A stretch of DNA of 13,436 bases from Comamonadaceae bacterium. GTDB lineage: Bacteria > Pseudomonadota > Gammaproteobacteria > Burkholderiales > Burkholderiaceae. A program made the translations under genes and the position numbers. The stretch is taken from contig CANKOT010000064.1 in the NCBI GenBank assembly GCA_947484245.1, positions 1 through 13,436 of the forward strand, written 5' to 3'. The notes below the pieces were generated by a model. The model was not told the DNA's origin and did not search any database. It saw nothing but the letters and a program-made list of their open reading frames with translations. Shown piece after piece: positions 6,979-13,436 of this stretch; the first letter of the stretch is position 1; each line of letters begins with the position of its first letter.

Positions 6979-7003
6979 AGGCCTCTCTGTTTAGAAGAGG
7001 CCT
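6979..7003 (-). promoter_or_regulatory. Hairpin covering the ribosome binding site of the LytS-like kinase
   Basis: AGGCCTCT (6979-6986) and AGAGGCCT (6996-7003) form a perfect 8-base inverted repeat with a 9-base loop. In the minus-strand transcript the 3' arm contains the AGAGG Shine-Dalgarno, two bases (UU) before AUG, so folding would hide it. No U run follows, which argues against a terminator. Confidence 0.5.
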
Positions 7004-7077
7004 AATGTAGACAGCTGTGTGTGGAAGTGCATTCGATTTGCGACGAACTGTCGAAACCGAGGCTTGAACTGCAAAAT

Positions 7078-7749
7078 TCAAGCGCCAGCGCGCTTGCCCT
7101 TGGTGAGGTCAACGCCCAATTGCTTCAATTTGCGATACAGGTGGGTGCGCTCCAAACCTGTTTTGTCGGCCACGCGGGTCATGGAGCCCCCTTCATTGGC
7201 CAGGTGAAATTCAAAGTAGGCTTTTTCAAAAGCATCACGCGCATCGCGCAGAGGCATGTCAAGGTTAAAGGTTTGGGAAACCTGAAGCACATTGTCTTGA
7301 ACGCTGGCAACGCCCAACTGCGAAGGGGCTGCAATGCCGGCGGGCATTTGAGAAGCTTGGTAAGCCGCAGCAGCTTGACGGACCTGCTCGCGCGCCAAAC
7401 CCTGCTCGACCGTTTTCAAGAGTTTTTGCAGTGTGATGGGTTTTTCTAAAAACGCCTGTGCACCAATTCGAATGGCATCCACGGCTGTGTCGATGGTGGC
7501 GTGGCCACTCATCATGATGACGGGCATGTTTAACAGGCCGCCGGTAGACCATTCTTTGAGCAAGGTGACGCCATCGGTGTCGGGCATCCAAATGTCTAGC
7601 AACACCAAGTCGGGCCGCATGCGAAGGCGTATCTCGCGCGCTTGCGCTGCGTTCTCGGCCAGCTCTACGTTGTGCCCTTCATCGTTGAGGATTTCGGATA
7701 GCAAATCGCGAATGCCCAGCTCGTCATCGACCACCAAAATATTTGCCAT
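7078..7749 (-). CDS. NtrX-like response regulator lacking the AAA+ domain (receiver plus Fis-type HTH)
   Basis: Response regulator of 223 residues partnered with the NtrY-like kinase upstream. The receiver domain (1-120) has Asp8/Asp9, phospho-acceptor Asp52 in LLDIWMPDTDG, Ser81 in MMSGHAT and Lys103 in LEKPI, closely resembling NtrX and NtrC receivers. A linker with Ala/Gln-rich sequence (about 121-160) leads to a Fis-type HTH (about 168-213) with GSMTRVADKTGLERTHLYRKLKQLG. Classical NtrX is about 450 residues, with a sigma-54-interacting AAA+ domain between these two parts; here it is absent, with no sign of a frameshift or remnant. The protein therefore cannot activate sigma-54 polymerase by ATP hydrolysis and probably works as a plain DNA-binding activator or repressor. 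It lies 82 bases after ntrY. The ntrX symbol would be loose, so it is left empty. Confidence 0.9.
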   Translation of the reverse strand: MANILVVDDELGIRDLLSEILNDEGHNVELAENAAQAREIRLRMRPDLVLLDIWMPDTDGVTLLKEWSTGGLLNMPVIMMSGHATIDTAVDAIRIGAQAFLEKPITLQKLLKTVEQGLAREQVRQAAAAYQASQMPAGIAAPSQLGVASVQDNVLQVSQTFNLDMPLRDARDAFEKAYFEFHLANEGGSMTRVADKTGLERTHLYRKLKQLGVDLTKGKRAGA

Positions 7750-7831
7750 GTTGCGCTTAGTTGCCTCTAATTTGCATCGACTGTGCTTTTAAATTGGACA
7801 ATTGAAGTCCTTCTCAAAACTGACGCATGGT

Positions 7832-10090
7832 TTAAATCTGCGCCAATCTCTCGACACTGAATGATAACGATACTTGGGCCCCTTTGACCACCCCATCTTC
7901 AACTCGGTTGGCAATATCCAATCGAGCGCCGTGTTCATCTGCAATTTTCTTCACCACCGCCAGCCCCAAACCGGTGCCTTTGGCCTTGGTTGTCACGTAG
8001 GGCTCGAACGCCCGCTGCAATATATTGGGCGCAAAACCAGGACCTTCATCCAGGACGGTCAGTTTGACACGCTTGCGAGCTGGGCTCCAACGGGTCACCA
8101 ACATCACGTGCGATTGAGGATCGCTGGCATCCTGCGCATTTTGAATCAGGTTGTGAACCACCTGCCTGAGTTGCTGTGCATCGCCCTCTATGAGCGGCAA
8201 AGTGGGGTCTAGATCCGCCTTGACTTGGGGTCGGAATGCTTTTTCAAGTGGCTCTGGAGCATAAAGGCCCATCACATCGGTAATCAAGCTGTTGAGGTCC
8301 AGTGGCTTCAGGTCGGCTGAGGGCAGTCGGGCGTAGTCGCGAAACTCGTTGACCAAGCGTTTCATGGCGTCAACTTGATCGACGATGGTTTTCACCGACT
8401 TGGACAAAACAGTCTGGTCTGCCTCTTCTAATTTGCCATCGAGTTTGCGCTCTAAGCGCTCGGCTGACAATTGAATGGGCGTCAGGGGGTTCTTGATTTC
8501 GTGAGCCAAGCGGCGGGCCACATCGCCCCAAGCTTGGGAGCGTTGGGCCGACACAATTTCAGAAATGTCGTCAAACACCAAAAGCCGCATGCCGTCTGGC
8601 AAGATGGCGCCCCGGGCCACCAGGGTCACGGAGGTGGCTTCCAAACCTTGGCCCGATGCATGAATTTCGAAGGACTTTTGCCAGTGATCAAGCTCGTGTC
8701 GGTCTTTATCTGCGGACAACAGCTCAAACTGCTCCTGCACACCGCTCGCAAAGTTTTGCAAATTGGGCAAACTCAAGAAAGAAGCCTTTTGATGTGCCGC
8801 CAAGGGCACTTTCAAAATGCGCGTTGCGCCAGGATTGGAGGATTGAATTACCCCACGGGCATTGAACACAATCACGCCGGCGGTCAGGTTGTCCAAGATG
8901 GTTTGCAAGTTGCCCCTGGCCGCGTCGAGTTGCATCAAACTGCGCTCGACGGCGCTTCGGGCATCCGAGAGCTGCTGCGTCATTTCAGCGAAGGAGCGGG
9001 TCAAGCCCCCCAGCTCGTCCTTGCCTTGCAAGGCGTATTTGGGGGTGAGATCACCCGCAGCAACCTGGCGCATGCCCAGCGCCAACAAGAGCAAGGGCCG
9101 CGCTATTTGGTTGCCCAACACAACAGCCAACAACACCGCGGCCAGCACCGCCATGATGAGGCTCAAGGTAAGCGTGCCAATGTACATTTTGCGAAGCCCA
9201 TCACGCGCCAAGGCACGCTCTTGGTATTCCCGATTGGCCAGCTGCACATCTAAGGCATTGGCGACCAAGGTGGGGGGGAGTTCCTGCGAAATTTGCAAAA
9301 CCCACGGATCGTCACGCAAGCTCAGGCTGTTCTGCGGCACCAGCGTAAGCACCTTGATGCGCCCGCTTGGCGTACCCACCGACTCGTCCAGCCCTTCCAC
9401 TATTTCCACGCTGAGTTTGCTGCGCACTTGTTTAAACTGGGCTGCCGTAGGTCGGTCCGGCCGAATGGCAAAACGCGACTGCCCCGCCGTGGCAATGAGC
9501 CGGCCATCGAGCGACCACAGCACGGCGTCATTGGCATCCATTTGCGTGCGAACTCGGTCTAGCATGATCGCAGCACTGGCCTCTTGCACATCCACCAATT
9601 GTTGGGCTACCACACGGGATTGCTTGGCCAAATCGCCCGACAAAGTGTCTAAGGTGGCACGGCCTAAATTCAAGCCTGCCACCAAAGCGCCCTCTACTTT
9701 TACATCAAACCAGCTCTCAATGGAGCGAGACACAAACTGATAAGACACCACATAAATCAAAACACCAGGCACCACGCCCACCAGCGCAAAAATAGCGGCC
9801 AGCTTGACCAACAGGCGGGAACCAAATTGCCCTTGGCGCACGCGAATGATCAGGCGGGTCAAGCCCCAAAGCAGCCCGACCAACAACAGCAAGGCAACCA
9901 CGGTATTGATCAAGTACAGCCGGTCGTAATTGCGGTCGTAGAGTGCACGGTTGCCGGTGGCCTGTGTCAAGAGCACCAAGAGGCCAAGGCCAATGATCAA
10001 AAAAATAGTCACCCCGATGCCAACCATCCACCTCACCGTTTTGGAGGCTTGGGCGCCAGTGGCAATTCGATCTTTTGGGTTCCGATTCAT
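7832..10090 (-). CDS. ntrY: NtrY-like membrane sensor histidine kinase
   Basis: Large sensor kinase of 752 residues, the partner of the NtrX-like regulator. Predicted membrane helices lie at about 22-42, 58-82, 94-118 and 303-325, with an extracytoplasmic sensor region at about 120-300. Then come a HAMP domain (about 326-378), a PAS domain (about 393-510), a dimerisation domain with RRLAHEIKNPLTPIQ (His530 phosphorylated) and the ATPase domain with HNLIQNAQDA (N box, 646-655), DEGPGF (G1, 681-686) and GTGLGLAVVKKI (G2, 705-716). All catalytic motifs are intact. NtrY/NtrX systems have been linked to nitrogen metabolism, respiration and envelope properties in different proteobacteria; which applies here is not visible. 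The gene begins 27 bases after the DUF4390 stop and has no clear Shine-Dalgarno, so it is probably part of the rsmB transcript. Confidence 0.92.
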   Translation of the reverse strand: MNRNPKDRIATGAQASKTVRWMVGIGVTIFLIIGLGLLVLLTQATGNRALYDRNYDRLYLINTVVALLLLVGLLWGLTRLIIRVRQGQFGSRLLVKLAAIFALVGVVPGVLIYVVSYQFVSRSIESWFDVKVEGALVAGLNLGRATLDTLSGDLAKQSRVVAQQLVDVQEASAAIMLDRVRTQMDANDAVLWSLDGRLIATAGQSRFAIRPDRPTAAQFKQVRSKLSVEIVEGLDESVGTPSGRIKVLTLVPQNSLSLRDDPWVLQISQELPPTLVANALDVQLANREYQERALARDGLRKMYIGTLTLSLIMAVLAAVLLAVVLGNQIARPLLLLALGMRQVAAGDLTPKYALQGKDELGGLTRSFAEMTQQLSDARSAVERSLMQLDAARGNLQTILDNLTAGVIVFNARGVIQSSNPGATRILKVPLAAHQKASFLSLPNLQNFASGVQEQFELLSADKDRHELDHWQKSFEIHASGQGLEATSVTLVARGAILPDGMRLLVFDDISEIVSAQRSQAWGDVARRLAHEIKNPLTPIQLSAERLERKLDGKLEEADQTVLSKSVKTIVDQVDAMKRLVNEFRDYARLPSADLKPLDLNSLITDVMGLYAPEPLEKAFRPQVKADLDPTLPLIEGDAQQLRQVVHNLIQNAQDASDPQSHVMLVTRWSPARKRVKLTVLDEGPGFAPNILQRAFEPYVTTKAKGTGLGLAVVKKIADEHGARLDIANRVEDGVVKGAQVSLSFSVERLAQI

Positions 10091-10117
10091 GAGGAAAATT
10101 TGCGTGGACCGATCGGG

Positions 10118-10792
10118 TCAGCGGCCTACATCAGAATTCAAGCGCAAGGTTTTTTGGGTGCTCAAATTCCATTCCGATTGGCTCCCCACCATCATCTGGA
10201 AGGGTCTTGGCAATTGCGACACATCCAAGCGAAACTTAAAAATAAGGGTGTACTTTTGATCGCTGCCCAGCTCAGACACATCGGTCAATTTCCAATTGAC
10301 GGTTCTTCGAATGGCGGTCAGCGCTTCTGGCAAGGTTTCAAAGGTTTGCGACAAACTGCTGGCCAAACCCACAGTGCCAATGGGCTCGCGCGATACGTTT
10401 AGACGCCACATTCGGGTGAGGGGCTGGTAGGCCAATCGGTAATGGCGCGCAATGAGACCCAATTTCTTGTCATACCAATACCAACGATCGCGCGTCAACT
10501 CGGCCTCGGTGACAAAATAAAGGGGCATGCCTTTTTGCAAGGCCTCTTCGACGGTGCTGCTAAGGTCTAGGCGCAAAGTACTTTGCAAAAGCAAAGCACC
10601 CTCCGAACGCTCAAGGCGCAATTCCGAGACTTCAACCTGGGAGACTGCCGCCGTTTGGGCATGGCTTGGCAGCGAGAAAACGCACACCGACCACACGCAC
10701 CAACAGAGCGTACGAAGCCAAAGACTTGTGCGCCCTATGCCGCTCAACTCAAATTGAACGCTTTTCCAGCAGTGCGTAATAAAAACCGTCAT
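10118..10792 (-). CDS. DUF4390 family exported protein
   Basis: Exported protein of unknown function, 224 residues from the ATG at 10792. It has a hydrophobic signal-peptide core (about 24-41) ending in LPSHA-Q, so signal peptidase I cleavage after about residue 45 is likely. The mature part is rich in beta strands, with LRLERSEGALLLQSTLRLDL, a WYWYDKK aromatic cluster and RHYRLAYQPLTRMWRLNVS, features I recognise as DUF4390. The start is uncertain. ATG 10792 overlaps rsmB by 44 bases; a TTG near 10746, just past the rsmB stop, would give a more usual short n-region of the signal. It lies between rsmB and ntrY, an order I recall from other betaproteobacteria, which suggests a role with NtrY on the periplasmic side. 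That link is inference. Confidence 0.75.
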   Translation of the reverse strand: MTVFITHCWKSVQFELSGIGRTSLWLRTLCWCVWSVCVFSLPSHAQTAAVSQVEVSELRLERSEGALLLQSTLRLDLSSTVEEALQKGMPLYFVTEAELTRDRWYWYDKKLGLIARHYRLAYQPLTRMWRLNVSREPIGTVGLASSLSQTFETLPEALTAIRRTVNWKLTDVSELGSDQKYTLIFKFRLDVSQLPRPFQMMVGSQSEWNLSTQKTLRLNSDVGR

Positions 10793-12077
10793 GTTCACCC
10801 ATGTCATTGTCGCGGAGACTGGTCTCAGATGTGGCAATTGAGGGTGTTAAATGACCTGGAGAAGGCAAGATCATGGCATCAGTGTTGTGCTGAACAAACG
10901 TTTGGATTTGAGTTTCGCCCTCCGCCCTAAATACCGAACAAGTGCAATAAAGCAATCTGCCCCCGGGCTTGACCAATGGCCAAAGCGCCTTCAGAAGCTT
11001 GGCTTGGATAGCGGCCAACTGCGCCACATCCGATTCGCGCCTGAGCCACCTCACATCCGGGTGTCTTCGGCCAATGCCAGATGCGGTGCAAGGCGCATCG
11101 AGCAAAATGCCGTCAAAACTTTGGCCGTCCCACCAATCGGCAGGCTTGGCTGCATCGGCAGCCACCAATTGGGCTTTCACCTGGAGTCGGTCTAAGTTTT
11201 GTTGAATGCGCTCACAGCGCACGGCGTCAACATCCAAGGCCAAGACATGGGCCTGCGGGGCGCATTCCAACAAATGGCCTGTTTTGCCACCTGGCGCGGC
11301 GCAGGCATCCAACAATCGCAAAGCTTGATGGGATGTTTTTAAACCATTGAGCAACAAAGGTGCAGCCAACTGCGCCGCCGCATCTTGCACGGACACATGG
11401 CCTTCTGAGAATCCAGGTAGCAGATGGACGGGCACCGCCTTGACCAACTGAACGCCATACTCGGCCACCGCTTTGGCGGCAATGCCTTGCGCTTGCAGAG
11501 CCTGCAAATAGACTTGCACCGAACTGTGCTTGGGATTGACGCGAAGTGTCATGGGAGCAGCCGATTGGGCCGCCTGCAAAATAGTTTGCCAATCTTGAGG
11601 ATGGTCTGTCTGCAAGCGTTTGACCCACCAAGCCGGATGATTCCAATGTGCGGTGACATCGGTATCGGTTTGCGCGATCAAGGCCTCGCGTTCTCTTAAG
11701 AACCGGCGCAAACACGCGTTGACAAACGGCGCTTGCGCCCGCATGTCTTTGTGCCTGCGAGCCGCCTCTACGGCTTGATTGACCAAGGTGTGAACCGGGT
11801 AAGGGGCCAACTCGTCCTGCCAAGACAATGCCAGCGCCGTGCACAACAAGGCATCTGCTTGCGCGGGTGGTGCTTTGCGTGCCAAGCATTTCCGAAGCGC
11901 CACAGCGCGCCCCCACCAACGCATGGTTTGAAACGACAAGGCTTGCACCCCAGGTCGCAAGTCTTTGGAAACAGCCTCGAGGGCGGCCGTCATAGATCGG
12001 CCATTTTGAACCGCCAGCGCAACCTGCGCTGCAGCTTGCAACAATTGCCAAAGCGGTGCTTGTAAATTTGGCTGCAA
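10749..12077 (-). CDS. rsmB: RsmB, 16S rRNA (cytosine-967-C5)-methyltransferase
   Basis: Methylates C967 of 16S rRNA with S-adenosylmethionine, in the cytoplasm. The 442 residues contain an N-terminal NusB-like RNA-binding domain (about 8-130), a linker, and the Rossmann methyltransferase domain (about 175-440). Key motifs are DACAAPGGKTGHLLE (SAM binding, 257-271), LDAPCTASGIGRRHPD with Cys330, and YCTCSV with Cys380, which match the two catalytic cysteines of RsmB. Length fits the family (about 430). The start is TTG at 12077: a stop codon lies four codons upstream, AAGG sits six bases before the TTG, and the next methionine (residue 29) would cut into the NusB domain. It is 26 bases after the lemA-like gene and overlaps or abuts the DUF4390 gene. 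Confidence 0.95.
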   Translation of the reverse strand: MQPNLQAPLWQLLQAAAQVALAVQNGRSMTAALEAVSKDLRPGVQALSFQTMRWWGRAVALRKCLARKAPPAQADALLCTALALSWQDELAPYPVHTLVNQAVEAARRHKDMRAQAPFVNACLRRFLREREALIAQTDTDVTAHWNHPAWWVKRLQTDHPQDWQTILQAAQSAAPMTLRVNPKHSSVQVYLQALQAQGIAAKAVAEYGVQLVKAVPVHLLPGFSEGHVSVQDAAAQLAAPLLLNGLKTSHQALRLLDACAAPGGKTGHLLECAPQAHVLALDVDAVRCERIQQNLDRLQVKAQLVAADAAKPADWWDGQSFDGILLDAPCTASGIGRRHPDVRWLRRESDVAQLAAIQAKLLKALWPLVKPGGRLLYCTCSVFRAEGETQIQTFVQHNTDAMILPSPGHLTPSIATSETSLRDNDMGEHDGFYYALLEKRSI

Positions 12078-12103
12078 AGGGGACCTTCAGGAAATTTGCA
12101 AGG

Positions 12104-12691
12104 TCATGCCAATAAATCGGCAATGTCCAGCGTGTGAGCCGGTACAAATTTGACTTGTTTGGCCAGCACACTGGCTGGAAACTGCGTCACCGCTTCATTG
12201 TATTTGGCGGCGGCTTGGTTGTAGGCGTCCATCAGCGGCCAGGCTTGGGCTTTCAAACGGTCAAACTTATAGGGCAAGGGGTCGATGAACCAAGTGGCTT
12301 CACCGCTTTGACCTGCACGCACTTCTGCTTTGGCCCAAGCGGCCAAGGCCAAGCGGTTTTGATTGACCTGTTGCATGACCTCGGGAGACAAGGGCTGCGT
12401 TCGCGCAGCGTCCAAGCTGTCGGAAAGCGCTTCGAGAATGTCCAGCAACTTTAAGTCACGCTCATTTTTGAGCAAGGCTTCAGGCAGGGCAGCCTCTTCC
12501 ATTTCGCTCAACATGTCGCGCATGGAAGCTGGCAGGTTGCCTTGCAACCAAACCAATACCCTAAGCAACTGCGCGTCAACCGCCGCAAACTGCTTGGCCA
12601 CATTGGCGCGCAACACCACCAGGCGGTTGTAAGCACCTATCGCCCAGAAAACAAGTGTTGCCAAGATGGCGTAAAAAATCAGAAGTGACAT
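12104..12691 (-). CDS. LemA-like membrane protein
   Basis: Small membrane protein of 195 residues with one N-terminal helix (about 2-21, SLLIFYAILATLVFWAIGA). It is followed at once by YNRLVVLRANVAKQFAAVDAQLLRVL, the signature start of LemA proteins (YNxLVxLRNxVxxAWxxIDVQLxRR). The rest is a long helical region, with a C-terminal YNEAVTQFPASVLAKQVKF corresponding to the LemA YNxxIxxFPxxxxA motif. Function of the family is not established; the fold is a membrane-tethered helical bundle facing outwards. ATG 12691 was preferred over the TTG at 12712 because the membrane helix begins there. It is the first gene after the rpoC terminator and 26 bases before rsmB, so it may head the rsmB operon; I could not find a convincing promoter in the short gap. 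Confidence 0.8.
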   Translation of the reverse strand: MSLLIFYAILATLVFWAIGAYNRLVVLRANVAKQFAAVDAQLLRVLVWLQGNLPASMRDMLSEMEEAALPEALLKNERDLKLLDILEALSDSLDAARTQPLSPEVMQQVNQNRLALAAWAKAEVRAGQSGEATWFIDPLPYKFDRLKAQAWPLMDAYNQAAAKYNEAVTQFPASVLAKQVKFVPAHTLDIADLLA

Positions 12692-12720
12692 GTTGCCGTC
12701 ATTTTGAATCAAAACGTTCG

Positions 12721-12762
12721 CAAAAACAAAACGCCTCTGGCCGAATCATCGGATCAGAGGCG
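12721..12762 (-). terminator. Intrinsic terminator after rpoC
   Basis: In the minus-strand transcript an 8-base perfect stem (CGCCTCTG with CAGAGGCG, plus-strand arms 12732-12739 and 12755-12762) has an inner 4-base extension across a small internal loop. It is followed by a T-rich run, TTTTGTTTTTG. This is a strong Rho-independent terminator for the rpoBC transcript and separates it from the lemA-like gene. Confidence 0.9.
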
Positions 12763-12769
12763 CTCTTCA

Positions 12770-12787
12770 TTCCGGCCGAAGCCGGAA
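12770..12787 (-). other. Stable UUCG-loop hairpin between the rpoC stop and its terminator
   Basis: TTCCGGC (12770-12776) and GCCGGAA (12781-12787) form a 7-base stem. On the transcript strand the loop reads C(UUCG)G, an exceptionally stable tetraloop. It lies five bases after the rpoC stop codon and ahead of the terminator hairpin, with no U run of its own. It may protect the 3' end of the mRNA from exonucleases. Confidence 0.65.
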
Positions 12788-12792
12788 ATTGA

Positions 12793-13436
12793 TCAGGCTT
12801 TCGATTCAGCAGCGTTGGCTGCGTCTTCGGTCAACTGTTGCGCTTCGGCCAATTCAACGGCTTCGGCTTCTGTGATGGCGCGGCGTTCTGCCTCGTCCAT
12901 CGCATCTTTGGCGGCACGGGCTTTGTGATAAGCCAAACCGGTACCGGCAGGAATCAAGCGGCCCACAATGACGTTCTCTTTCAAACCACGCAACTCGTCG
13001 CGCTTGCCCATGATGGCAGCTTCGGTGAGCACGCGGGTGGTTTCCTGGAAGGAAGCCGCAGAGATGAACGAATCGGTCGACAAAGAGGCCTTGGTGATAC
13101 CCAACAACAAGTTGCTGAAGGTTGCAGGAATTTTGCCAGCCGCACGCAATGCGTCGTTGGTGTTCAAAATTTCTGAGCGCTCGACTTGTTCACCAGAGAT
13201 GTAGTTGGATTCACCTATGTTCTCAACCACCACACGGCGAAGCATCTGACGCACGATTACTTCGATGTGCTTGTCATTGATCTTCACGCCTTGCAAACGG
13301 TAAACGTCTTGCACTTCGTCAACGATGTAGCGAGCCAACTCTTCCATACCGAGCAAGCGCAAGATGTCTTGTGGGTCGGCTGGGCCGTCCACAACGCTCT
13401 CGCCCTTGTTGACCACCTGGCCTTCGTGGACCACGA
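12793..13436 (-). CDS. rpoC: RpoC, RNA polymerase beta' subunit, C-terminal part (5' end outside window)
   Basis: About 214 C-terminal residues of the roughly 1400-residue beta' subunit. Diagnostic conserved stretches are [58 protein letters not shown] and [20 protein letters not shown], which includes the part of the bridge and clamp region next to the polymerase's C-terminal end. After the core, a tail of about 45 residues is rich in Ala and Glu and variable, as is common in this family. The GTG at 13434 is an internal valine, not a start. It ends at 12793, followed by two hairpins, the second being the terminator. Confidence 0.98.
   Translation of the reverse strand, partial: VVHEGQVVNKGESVVDGPADPQDILRLLGMEELARYIVDEVQDVYRLQGVKINDKHIEVIVRQMLRRVVVENIGESNYISGEQVERSEILNTNDALRAAGKIPATFSNLLLGITKASLSTDSFISAASFQETTRVLTEAAIMGKRDELRGLKENVIVGRLIPAGTGLAYHKARAAKDAMDEAERRAITEAEAVELAEAQQLTEDAANAAESKA

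Noticed and set aside
6979..7003. Reading the 6979-7003 inverted repeat as a terminator for the ntrX-like gene
   Set aside because: No U run follows the stem, and the start codon of the next gene comes one base later.
8471..9253. 260-residue open frame on the plus strand opposite ntrY
   Set aside because: Lies wholly antisense to an intact, motif-complete kinase gene; the translation is rich in His, Gln and Arg and shows no domain.
8862..9740. 292-residue open frame on the plus strand opposite ntrY
   Set aside because: Antisense shadow with Ser/Thr/Lys-rich composition and no recognisable motif; the real gene on the other strand explains the lack of stops.
11227..12171. 314-residue open frame on the minus strand, out of frame with rsmB
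   Set aside because: Overlaps the well-supported rsmB reading frame and part of the lemA-like gene; the translation has no known domain.
1..13436. CRISPR arrays, tRNA or rRNA genes, insertion sequences, prophage or defence islands
   Set aside because: No spaced direct repeats, cloverleaf-like segments, transposase or integrase motifs, or abrupt composition change was seen by eye.

Overview
The window looks like chromosomal core sequence from a betaproteobacterium of the order Burkholderiales, most probably Comamonadaceae-like (Limnohabitans, Rhodoferax or Polaromonas type). This rests on the protein sequences, moderate GC content and the gene order rpoC / rsmB / DUF4390 / ntrY / ntrX-like. 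The genus cannot be fixed from this piece. No rRNA, tRNA, CRISPR array, transposase, integrase or phage gene was seen. Coding density is high and no gene-free stretch reaches 300 bases.

Layout, left to right. Bases 1-1229 (+) hold the 3' part of motA and a complete motB, the proton-driven flagellar stator pair. Bases 1255-3177 (-) and 3227-4168 (-) form a cell-envelope block, read from right to left: a membrane-anchored M23 (LytM-type) peptidase, a bactofilin, and a SPOR-domain membrane protein with a cytoplasmic domain that looks like an ATPase fold without its nucleotide loop. Divergent from this block, at 4332-5192 (+), is a RodZ-like protein (cytoplasmic HTH, one membrane helix, periplasmic beta domain) carrying an in-frame hexanucleotide repeat. 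Bases 5198-6977 (-) encode a LytS/AlgZ-like sensor kinase and a LytTR response regulator. Bases 7078-10090 (-) encode an NtrY-like kinase and an NtrX-like regulator that lacks the AAA+ sigma-54 domain. Bases 10118-12077 (-) encode a DUF4390 exported protein and the 16S rRNA m5C methyltransferase RsmB. Bases 12104-12691 (-) encode a LemA-like membrane protein. The window ends in the C-terminal part of rpoC (-), closed by a strong intrinsic terminator.

How the parts fit. From the rpoC terminator down to position 5198 all genes run on the minus strand with short gaps (about 20-100 bases), so lemA-like, rsmB, DUF4390, ntrY, ntrX-like and the LytS/LytTR pair could be one or a few overlapping transcripts. 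The middle block groups proteins whose families act on cell shape or peptidoglycan (bactofilin, M23 peptidase, SPOR, RodZ-like). The most unusual items are this block with its degenerate-ATPase SPOR protein, the repeat-bearing RodZ-like protein, the NtrX-like regulator without AAA+, and a hairpin that buries the ribosome binding site of the LytS-like kinase. I see no clearly new defence or mobile system; the best candidate for something under-described is the envelope block.
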